Shown: one piece after another, positions 1 through 5,949 of the stretch | How positions within the stretch are numbered: position 1 is the stretch's first letter | How the letters are laid out: each line of letters starts with the position of its first letter | Origin: Caulobacter sp. CCH9-E1 | GTDB lineage: Bacteria > Pseudomonadota > Alphaproteobacteria > Caulobacterales > Caulobacteraceae | DNA: 9,136 nt | Direction: 5' to 3' | Assembly (NCBI RefSeq): GCF_001556515.1 | Contig: NZ_LSJA01000255.1 | Coordinates: 1 to 9,136 of the forward strand | Notes under the pieces: model-generated | What the model was told of the DNA's origin: nothing | What the model saw: only the letters and a program-made list of their open reading frames with translations | Database searches by the model: none | Translations under genes and position numbers: made by a program

Positions 1-1240
1 GGTTCGTCGTGGTCAGGGCGCCGACCTGGCTGGCCGACAGGCCGCCGATCTGGGTAACCGACAGCCCTTGTGTCTGAGCCTGGCTCAGGGCGCCGACCTG
101 GGCGGTCGTCAGGGCGCCGACTTGGGTCGCCGACAGCTCGCCGATGTCCGTCGTGGTCAGGTTCTTGACCTGCGTCGTCGTGATCGCGGCGATCTGGGTG
201 TTGGTCAGAGCGCCGACCTGGGTAGCGGTCAGCGCCGACAGGTTGGTGGTCGACAGATTCTTGATCTGATCGGCCGTCAGAGCGCCGACCTGGGTTTCAG
301 AGAGCTCACCGATGTCAGTGGTGGTGAGATTGGACACCTGGGTCGTCGTCAGCCCCTTGACCTGGGTCGTCGACAGCGCGCCGACCTGCGTCGCGTTCAG
401 GGCGGATAGGGCGCCGTTGCTCAGGGCGCCCAGCTGCGACGGGGCCAGCGCCCCGACCTGGGTCTCCGACAGCTCGCCGACGTCCGCAGCCGTCAGGTTC
501 TTCAGCTGGTTGGCCGTCAGCCCCTTGACCTGGGTCGTCGACAACGCCGCGGTCTGGGTCGCGTCCAGCGCCGAGACGGCCGTGGTGCTCAGGGCGCCCA
601 ACTGGCCGGCGCTCAGGGCGCCAACCTGCGTCGCGGACAACTCGCCCACGTCGGCCGCCGACAGCCCGCCCAGCTGGGCGGTCGTCAGACCCTTGATCTG
701 CGTCTCGTTCAGCGCGCCGACTTGCGTCGCGTTCAGCGCAGCGAAGTTTGCCGCGCCCAACGCCCCAATCTGGGTCGAGGACAGAACGGAGAGCTGACCG
801 GTGGAGAGCTGCTGGACCTGCGCCGTAACCAGGGCGCCAATCTGGGCGGCGCTCAGGGCGCCAACCTGGGTGTTGGTCAACTCACCGATATCGGTCGTGT
901 TCAGACCTTTGATCTGATCGACCGTGATCCCCTTGACCTGGGCCGTCGACAGAGCGCCGACCTGCGTGGCGCTCAGGGCCGAGAAGTTGGTCGACGACAG
1001 CGCGCCAAGCTGAGCCGTCGACAGCGCGCCGACCTGCGTGGCCGACAGCTCGCCAATGTCGGTGGTGTTCAGATTCTTGAGCTGGGTGGTCGTCAGCGCC
1101 GCGATCTGCGTGTTGCTCAGCGCGCCGACCTGCGTGGCGTCCATCGCCGAAAGGTTGGGGGCCGAAAGAGCGGCGATGCGATCCGCGCTGAGCGCCGCGA
1201 CTTGGGTGGCGGAAAGCTCCGCGATATCGGCGGCCGAGAC
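1..1240 (-). repeat. Seven-octad super-repeat array (168-bp units of 24-bp repeats)
   Basis: Within the repeat-protein gene, each unit opens with an octad carrying D in place of Q and E at its end (TDIGE or ADVGE). Unit starts in minus-strand order are 1240, 1072, 904, 664, 496, 328 and 160. Six of the seven visible units can be measured: five are exactly 56 residues (168 bp) and the unit at 904-665 is 80 residues (ten octads). The last unit is cut by the window. Typical order: octad 1 D-[IV]-[GA]-E; octad 2 TQVGA; octad 3 Q-[LI]-G-A; octad 4 N-[FL]-S-A; octad 5 TQVGA; octad 6 QVK; octad 7 Q-[LIV]-K-[GN]. Synonymous codons differ between copies, so this is an old array rather than a fresh expansion. 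Confidence 0.88.
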
Positions 1241-1681
1241 GCCCTTCAGCTGCGTCGCGGTGATGCCCTTGACCTGGGTCTCGCTCAGTTGCCCGATCTG
1301 GGTGGCGTCCAGGCCCGAGAAGTTGGTCGCCGACAGCGAGCCGATCTGCGTGGCGCTGAGGACGGCGATATGGGAGGTGTCGAGCCCGGCCAGTTGGGTC
1401 GAGGTAAGGGCCGAAACCTGCTGGCTGGAGAATTGGGTGAGCTGGGTGACGTCGAAGGTCACCGACGCCGCGAACTTGGGGATCTGGGTGGCGGTAAGCG
1501 CCTTGACCTGGGTCGCGCTGAGCGCGGCGACCTGAGTGGTCGCCAGGGCGCTGATCCCGGTCGTGCTGATCGCGGCGACCTGAGTTCCGTTGAGGGACTG
1601 GATATCCGTCGTCGTCAAACCCTGGATCGCGGTGACCGACAGGTTCGAGATCTGGGCGGCGGAAAGGCTCGAGATCGGCAT
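1..1681 (-). CDS. Octapeptide-repeat protein, 3' end beyond window
   Basis: I read one frame from ATG at 1681 to the window edge: 560 codons with no stop. After MPISS almost the whole protein is octads of consensus L-[ST]-x-x-Q-[VIL]-x-x, for example LSATQVGA, LSTAQLGA, LNTTDIGE, LSSTNFSA. There are about 67 octads, with one break at residues 70-83 (14 residues with a TFDVTQ core). From residue 148 the octads group into units of seven. No signal peptide, membrane segment, Cys or aromatic cluster is seen in the visible part. The start is supported by AGGGGA at 1694-1689, seven bases before ATG. The frame is chosen because it alone gives a coherent protein repeat; other frames are open only because the DNA is periodic. 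The function is unknown. Surface or secreted repeat proteins and adhesins are possible, and any secretion signal or second domain would lie in the unseen C-terminus. The composition (Ala, Leu, Ser, Thr, Gln, Val, Gly) suits a solenoid. Confidence 0.9.
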   Translation of the reverse strand, partial: MPISSLSAAQISNLSVTAIQGLTTTDIQSLNGTQVAAISTTGISALATTQVAALSATQVKALTATQIPKFAASVTFDVTQLTQFSSQQVSALTSTQLAGLDTSHIAVLSATQIGSLSATNFSGLDATQIGQLSETQVKGITATQLKGVSAADIAELSATQVAALSADRIAALSAPNLSAMDATQVGALSNTQIAALTTTQLKNLNTTDIGELSATQVGALSTAQLGALSSTNFSALSATQVGALSTAQVKGITVDQIKGLNTTDIGELTNTQVGALSAAQIGALVTAQVQQLSTGQLSVLSSTQIGALGAANFAALNATQVGALNETQIKGLTTAQLGGLSAADVGELSATQVGALSAGQLGALSTTAVSALDATQTAALSTTQVKGLTANQLKNLTAADVGELSETQVGALAPSQLGALSNGALSALNATQVGALSTTQVKGLTTTQVSNLTTTDIGELSETQVGALTADQIKNLSTTNLSALTATQVGALTNTQIAAITTTQVKNLTTTDIGELSATQVGALTTAQVGALSQAQTQGLSVTQIGGLSASQVGALTTTN

Positions 1682-1688
1682 ACATCCA

Positions 1689-1694
1689 TCCCCT
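1689..1694 (-). promoter_or_regulatory. Ribosome binding site of the repeat-protein gene
   Basis: On the minus strand AGGGGA stands seven bases before the ATG at 1681. Two other ATGs nearby (1685 and 1689) are in other frames and lead into non-repetitive-looking shadow proteins, so this site and the repeat register both favour 1681 as the start. Confidence 0.6.
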
Positions 1695-1703
1695 GCAGGC
1701 AGA

Positions 1704-1720
1704 CGCGCCCTTCTGGCGCG
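1704..1720 (-). other. Short GC hairpin in the leader of the repeat-protein gene
   Basis: CGCGCC (1704-1709) and GGCGCG (1715-1720) pair around a five-base loop, ten bases upstream of the ribosome binding site. A six-pair all-GC stem would form in the mRNA leader. It has no U-tract in the right place for a terminator. It may affect translation or be incidental in GC-rich DNA. Confidence 0.4.
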
Positions 1721-2063
1721 CCTAAAGCAACGTGGAGACGCCCCCCCTTACGCAAGCGTCCCAGCAACAAGCCACACTACGGCCCATCGGCAATAACCTT
1801 ATTTAGTTTCCAAGTCCTTTCAACGAGACATCCCGACGCAGGCCGCGCCTGTCGCTCGGCAGTCAAACATCGGGTCGCGCCCTAGGAGGTCAAATTGGCC
1901 CTAAAGCCTTTCAAGTCAAAGGGATGGTCTATACCTGGATGTTCCGTACACCGACCCGGCGCACAATAAAGATTCGCTTAACAGGCGAGTAAAACCGGGG
2001 GTTAAGAAGCCCGCGCCGCTCCAATTCATCCGCAATTCACACGAGCGTCGATTCGTGTTTCGC

Positions 2064-4358
2064 CTACGCCGCCAGGAGTTCGAAGCTGGCGACGAGGCCG
2101 TCGGTCGCGCAATTGGCCAGCCAGACGTCGAATACGCCAGGTTCGACGACCCAGTAGTCATGGTCGCCGACGAACATCAGGTTCTCGCGCCGCAGCTCGA
2201 ACCGAACCTCGCGTTCGTTGCCAGGAGCCAACGACACGCGCTGGAAGCCCTTCAGTTCGCGGACAGGCCGCGTGCGGCTGGCCACCCGGTCGCGAATATA
2301 GAGTTGGACCACATGCTCGCCGTGGACGGGGCCCGTGTTGCGGACCCTGGCGGTGACATGGAGCGTCTCGTCCCAGGCCAGCCTGTCGGTGCTCAGCCGC
2401 AGGTCGCTCAGCGCGAACGGCGCATAGCCCAGGCCGAAGCCGAACGGATAGAGCGCCTCGTTGCGGATCGAGCGCCAGCGCGACTTGTACTCCTGGGCGT
2501 TCGGATCGGCCGGCGCCGGGCGGCCCGTGGTGCGGCTGTTGTAGAAGAACGGCTCCTGGCCGCTGTCGAGCGGGAAGCTGACCGGCAAGCGGCCGGACGG
2601 ATTGACCGCGCCGAACAGCACGTCGGCGACGGCGTGGCCCATCTCGCTGCCCAGGAACCAGGTCGCCAAGATCGCCCGCGCGTCGCGGACCGGCCCTTCC
2701 AGGGCCAGGGCGCGGCCGTGGCGCAGCAGAACGACGACCGGCTTGCCCGTGGCGGCGATCGCTTCCGCCAGGCGCTGCTGGGCCGGCGGAATGCGGATGT
2801 CGGTGCGGGACTTGGCCTCGCCGGTCATGGCCTCGCTCTCGCCGACCGCCAGCAGCACGACATCGGCGGCCTGGGCGGCGGCGACCGCCCGCTCGATCCC
2901 GCCGGCGATCGGCGCTTCGACGTCGCAGCCGCGCTCGACCATCAGGCTTCCCGGATCCGCCAGCTGGGCCCGCAGGCCGGTCGCCAGATCGACGTTCAAC
3001 GCCTTGTCGGCGAAGAAGCCTCCCCAGGCGCCCAGGACGTTGTCGCGGTCGTCCGCGAACGGACCGATCAGCGCCAGACGCTTGCCCGCCCTGGGCAAGG
3101 GCAGAAGACTATTGTCGTTCTTCAGAAGCACGATGGACTTAGCGCCGGCCTCGCGGCTCAGGGCGCGCAGCGCTGGCGTGGCGGTGCGCGCCTGCTCAGC
3201 GGCGGGATCCAGCGAGCGGTAAGGATTGTCGAAGAGGCCGATCGCTTCCTTCAGCGCCAGCACCCGGCGCACCGAGGCGTCGACCACCGCGATGGGCACG
3301 GCGCCCGAAGCGACCAACTCCGGCAGGTAGCGAATATAGAGCCCGCTCTGCATGCTGATGTCGACGCCAGCCAGGATCGCCAGGCGCGCAGCGTCGCGAT
3401 CGTCGGCGGCGACGCCGTGGGCGACCAGTTCCTGGTCCGAGGTGTAGTCGGAGATGACCACGCCCTTGAAGCCCCACTCCTCGCGCAGCACACCGGTCAG
3501 CAGGCGCTTGTTGGCGGTGGCCGGCACGCCGTTCACGTCATTGAAGGCCGACATCACCGTCATCGCCCCCGCCGCGAAGGCGGCCTGGAACGGCGGCAGG
3601 TGGACTTCGCGCAGCGTCGCCTCGGACAGCTCGACCGAATTGTACTCAAGTCCCGCCGTCACCGCGCCGTAGGCGGCGAAGTGCTTGGGCGTGGCCAGCA
3701 TGCTGTCGTCGGCCTTGAGGTCCTTGCCCTGGAAGCCGCGCACGCGGGCGGCGGCCATCACCTCGCCGAGATAGGGGTCCTCGCCCGAACCCTCGGCCAC
3801 CCGGCCCCAGCGCTGGTCGCGAGCGACGTCGACCATCGGCGCGAAGGTCCAGTGCAGACCCGAGGCGGAGGCTTCCGACGCCGCGGCGCGAGCCGTACGC
3901 TCAGCCAGATGCGGGTCGAAGCTGGCGGCCTCGGCCAGCGGGATCGGGAAGACGGTGCGGAAGCCGTGGATCACGTCGGCGGCGAACAGCAGCGGGATCT
4001 TCAGGCGAGAGCCTTCGACAGCCGCCTTCTGCGTATCGAGGGCGGCCTGGGCGCCCACGCCGTTCATCAGCACGCCGATCCGGCCGGCCTTGATCTCGGC
4101 GGTCAGGGTCTGGGCGTTGCGCAGGTTGACCAGCGGGTTCATGTCGCCGATCGGCGGCCGGATCATGTCGGCGAAGCACGAGAGCTGGCCCGCCTTCTCC
4201 TCGATCGTCATCTGGGCCAGCAGGGCCTCGACGCGGTCCGAGGCCTGGGCGAAGGCGCGGGGCGCGGTGACGGCGAGACCCGCGAGAGCGGCGGCGCCGG
4301 ACAGGAATCCACGCCGGCTCGGCCCTTCCGGGCCGCCGTTCGCCGTCTTCAAAACCAT
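2064..4358 (-). CDS. bglX: Tat-exported family 3 glycoside hydrolase (beta-glucosidase, BglX type)
   Basis: The 764-residue protein should hydrolyse terminal beta-glycosidic bonds of oligosaccharides in the periplasm, with retention. The N-terminus has a twin-arginine signal: SRRGFLSG at 14-21, a hydrophobic stretch, then an AFA cleavage site near 37. The GH3 TIM-barrel follows: RWGRVAEGSGEDPYL (183-197), PKHFAAYG (224-231), and the nucleophile Asp304 in GVVISDYTS. The second alpha/beta domain holds the GEAKSRTD loop (513-520), where Glu514 lies in the loop that usually carries the acid/base in BglX-like enzymes. A fibronectin III-like domain covers about 665-745. The length matches BglX (about 765). 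ATG 4358 follows GGGGGA with a four-base gap, and an in-frame TAG lies upstream. The gap to the SLC1 gene is 71 bases without a clear terminator, so read-through is plausible. The family assignment is sure; the exact sugar is not. Confidence 0.95.
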   Translation of the reverse strand: MVLKTANGGPEGPSRRGFLSGAAALAGLAVTAPRAFAQASDRVEALLAQMTIEEKAGQLSCFADMIRPPIGDMNPLVNLRNAQTLTAEIKAGRIGVLMNGVGAQAALDTQKAAVEGSRLKIPLLFAADVIHGFRTVFPIPLAEAASFDPHLAERTARAAASEASASGLHWTFAPMVDVARDQRWGRVAEGSGEDPYLGEVMAAARVRGFQGKDLKADDSMLATPKHFAAYGAVTAGLEYNSVELSEATLREVHLPPFQAAFAAGAMTVMSAFNDVNGVPATANKRLLTGVLREEWGFKGVVISDYTSDQELVAHGVAADDRDAARLAILAGVDISMQSGLYIRYLPELVASGAVPIAVVDASVRRVLALKEAIGLFDNPYRSLDPAAEQARTATPALRALSREAGAKSIVLLKNDNSLLPLPRAGKRLALIGPFADDRDNVLGAWGGFFADKALNVDLATGLRAQLADPGSLMVERGCDVEAPIAGGIERAVAAAQAADVVLLAVGESEAMTGEAKSRTDIRIPPAQQRLAEAIAATGKPVVVLLRHGRALALEGPVRDARAILATWFLGSEMGHAVADVLFGAVNPSGRLPVSFPLDSGQEPFFYNSRTTGRPAPADPNAQEYKSRWRSIRNEALYPFGFGLGYAPFALSDLRLSTDRLAWDETLHVTARVRNTGPVHGEHVVQLYIRDRVASRTRPVRELKGFQRVSLAPGNEREVRFELRRENLMFVGDHDYWVVEPGVFDVWLANCATDGLVASFELLAA

Positions 4359-4429
4359 GGAATCCCCCGGGGACGCTTTACGAGGCGCGCAAACTCGCCG
4401 CTAAAGCTTTCCCGCGCAACCGCCCAGAC

Positions 4430-5776
4430 CTATTCCGCGGCGATCAGTCCCGCTTCGGCCGGAACCTGGCCGGCGTTATAGGTCTCGAGGTCGAGGATCC
4501 CTTCCCGCTTGGCGACGATGGTCGGGACCAGGGCCTGGCCGGCGACGTTCACGGCGGTGCGGCCCATGTCGAGGATCGGGTCGATCGCCAGAAGCAGACC
4601 GGCCCCTTCCAGCGGCAACCCCAGGGTCGACAGGGTCAGGGTCAGCATCACCGTGGCGCCGGTCAGGCCCGCGGTGGCGGCCGAACCGATCACCGAGACG
4701 AAGACGATCAGGAAATAGTCCGACAGCGCCAGATGCACGCCGAAGAACTGGGCCACGAAGATCGCCGAGATCGCCGGATAGATGGCCGCGCAGCCGTCCA
4801 TCTTCGTCGTCGAGCCCAGCGGCGCGGCGAAGGCGGCGTAGGCGCGTGGAACGCCCAGGCTGGTCTCCGTCACCGCCTCCGTCACCGGCAAGGTCCCGAC
4901 CGACGAGCGGGAAACAAAGCCCAGCTGAATGGCGGGCCAGGCGCCCTGGAAGAACTTGATAGGATTGAGGCCGTTCAGGGCCAGGATCGTCGGATAGACG
5001 ACCAGCAGCACCAGGCCGAGGCCGATGTAGATCGCGCCGGTAAAGGCGCCAAGCTGGCCGAGCGTCGTCCATCCGTATTGCGCCACGGCGTTGCCGAACA
5101 GCCCGACCGTGCCGATCGGCGTCAGACGGATGACCCACCACAGCACCTTGCGCACGATCGCCAGGGCCGAGGCGTTGAACTTCAGGAAGGCTTCGCCCGC
5201 CTCGCCGACCTTCAGGGCCGCGACGCCGGTCACCAGCGAGATGACGACGATCTGAAGCACGTTGAACGACAGCGAGGTCGTGGCCGCGTCAGCGTCGCTG
5301 ATCTTCGTGGAGGCCGCCAGGCCCAGCATGTTGCCGGGCACGAGGCCGGTCAGGAAGTCGAGCCACGAGCCGTGGGTCTTGGGCGCCTTGGCCGCGGCGG
5401 CCTCGACCGTCGTGTGCAGGCCCGGCTGCAGGATCAGGCCCAGGGCGATGCCGATCAGCACCGCGATCAGGGCGGTGACCGCGAACCAGAAGAGCGTGCG
5501 CCAGACCAGGCGCGCGGCGTTCTGCAGCTGGGCGATATTGGCGATGCTGGCGACGATCGCCGTGAACACCAGCGGCGGCACCAGGGTGCGCAGCAGCTGG
5601 ACGAAGATGGCCCCGACCTGATGCAGGGTCTCGGCCAGAGCGTAGCCGCCCTGCCCTTCGGCCGGCCCGAGCTGACGGGCCAGCAGGCCCAGGCCGAGGC
5701 CGATCGCCATGGCGGCCAGGACCTGGACGCCAAAACCACTGATGAAGCGGCTGCTCTTGGGTTGGGCGGCGGCCAT
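4430..5776 (-). CDS. SLC1/DAACS-family dicarboxylate or amino-acid carrier with altered cation site
   Basis: A 448-residue inner-membrane carrier of the glutamate/dicarboxylate:cation symporter family, with about eight membrane helices and two re-entrant hairpins. Hairpin 1 has the serine-rich SRSSVGTLP (289-297). The usual NMDGT motif of helix 7 reads KMDGC (Lys325, Cys329). Helix 8 reads DMGRTAVNVAGQ: Asp403, Arg406 and Asn410 match the ligand-binding Asp394, Arg397 and Asn401 of GltPh, but the Na+-site Asp405 is Gln414. The retained Arg suggests an acidic substrate such as aspartate, glutamate or a C4-dicarboxylate; coupling to Na+ is doubtful. I chose ATG 5776, which has a GAAGGAA site just upstream, over the in-frame GTG 5821, which has none and would add 15 poorly hydrophobic residues. 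The gene lies downstream of a terminator and has its own candidate promoter. Confidence 0.92.
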   Translation of the reverse strand: MAAAQPKSSRFISGFGVQVLAAMAIGLGLGLLARQLGPAEGQGGYALAETLHQVGAIFVQLLRTLVPPLVFTAIVASIANIAQLQNAARLVWRTLFWFAVTALIAVLIGIALGLILQPGLHTTVEAAAAKAPKTHGSWLDFLTGLVPGNMLGLAASTKISDADAATTSLSFNVLQIVVISLVTGVAALKVGEAGEAFLKFNASALAIVRKVLWWVIRLTPIGTVGLFGNAVAQYGWTTLGQLGAFTGAIYIGLGLVLLVVYPTILALNGLNPIKFFQGAWPAIQLGFVSRSSVGTLPVTEAVTETSLGVPRAYAAFAAPLGSTTKMDGCAAIYPAISAIFVAQFFGVHLALSDYFLIVFVSVIGSAATAGLTGATVMLTLTLSTLGLPLEGAGLLLAIDPILDMGRTAVNVAGQALVPTIVAKREGILDLETYNAGQVPAEAGLIAAE

Positions 5777-5781
5777 GCGCG

Positions 5782-5788
5782 TTCCTTC
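5782..5788 (-). promoter_or_regulatory. Ribosome binding site deciding the SLC1 carrier start
   Basis: GAAGGAA on the minus strand ends five bases before ATG 5776. The alternative GTG start at 5821 is preceded by no purine-rich site, so the shorter 448-residue protein is preferred. Confidence 0.65.
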
Positions 5789-5843
5789 GTTCGTCAGACC
5801 GTGGAATGTCGTGCCGCGCACTGGGAATTACGACCGAGGTTTT

Positions 5844-5872
5844 TCGATAGGCGCCTTCAGGAAAACTGTCGG
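5844..5872 (-). promoter_or_regulatory. Candidate sigma-70 promoter of the SLC1 carrier gene
   Basis: On the minus strand CCGACA (5872-5867) and TATCGA (5849-5844) are separated by 17 bases. They match the -35 consensus at four of six and the -10 at three of six positions. Transcription would start near 5837, giving a leader of about 60 bases. The -35 lies inside the downstream copy of a tandem 16-bp repeat. It is placed between the upstream gene's terminator and the carrier start, where a promoter is needed. Weak as a match, good in position. Confidence 0.4.
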
Positions 5873-5890
5873 GCAGGAAAACTGTCGGGC
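5859..5890. repeat. Tandem 16-bp direct repeat, two perfect copies
   Basis: AGGAAAACTGTCGGGC occurs at 5859-5874 and again at 5875-5890 with no gap. It lies between the permease terminator and the SLC1 promoter, and a candidate -35 element falls within it. It could be a pair of regulator sites or a simple local duplication. Confidence 0.85.
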
Positions 5891-5926
5891 AAAAAGAAGC
5901 CCCGGAAAGCCGAAGCTTTCCGGGGC
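5891..5926 (-). terminator. Rho-independent terminator of the sugar permease gene
   Basis: A 12-bp perfect stem, 5926-5915 with 5910-5899, closes a TTCG loop (UUCG in RNA). On the minus strand it is followed by TTCTTTTTG (5898-5890). The hairpin starts 24 bases after the permease stop codon. Stem strength, stable tetraloop and U-tract all point to a true terminator acting on minus-strand transcripts. It separates the permease transcript from the SLC1 carrier. Confidence 0.9.
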
Positions 5927-5949
5927 GCTTGCAGGCAAGTCTCGAAACG

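Larger units (their letters stand above)
1682..2063. other. Gene-free leader between the GH3 gene and the repeat-protein gene
   Basis: This is 382 bases with no convincing coding frame. Its base composition is visibly less GC-rich than the flanking genes, with AT patches near 1795-1815 and 1965-1975, as expected of a promoter and long 5' leader. Minus-strand promoter fragments are weak (a TTGAAA near 1818-1823, a TATAGA near 1927-1932) and I could not pair either with a good partner. A six-pair stem (2039-2044 with 2053-2058) lies just after the GH3 stop codon but lacks a U-tract. Confidence 0.5.

Noticed and set aside
1..1240. CRISPR-like array
   Set aside because: The repeats are 24 bp with no unique spacers, diverge at synonymous sites, and encode a continuous protein.
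882..1685. Minus-strand 267-codon frame starting at 1685 (MYADLEPF...)
   Set aside because: It overlaps the repeat gene in another frame, ends inside it, and its product is Arg/His/Asp/Pro-rich without an octad pattern. The true frame starts at 1681.
68..1885. Several plus-strand frames open through the repeat region, including one of 387 codons
   Set aside because: They are antisense to the octapeptide-repeat gene and stay open because the 24-bp period repeats the same codon patterns; their translations are Arg/Gly/Asp-rich low complexity without sensible starts.
1884..1969. Plus-strand AGGAGG followed by TTG and 24 codons
   Set aside because: The ribosome binding site looks strong, but the start is TTG, the frame is very short and no promoter, gene or conservation supports it. 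It is likely chance.
1966..1988. Possible GH3 terminator, TCGC/GCGA stem followed by a T-rich stretch
   Set aside because: Only four pairs with a seven-base loop and an interrupted T-tract; too weak to call.
4403..4410. AAAGCTTT palindrome between the carrier and GH3 genes
   Set aside because: Eight bases only, no flanking symmetry and no promoter elements placed around it.
2055..4481. 808-codon plus-strand frame antisense to the GH3 gene
   Set aside because: A classical high-GC shadow: Arg/Gln/Asp/Gly-rich product without domains, opposite a gene with clear GH3 motifs.
5777..5821. GTG 5821 as start of the SLC1 carrier
   Set aside because: No ribosome binding site; the extension overlaps the expected leader, while ATG 5776 has a good site.
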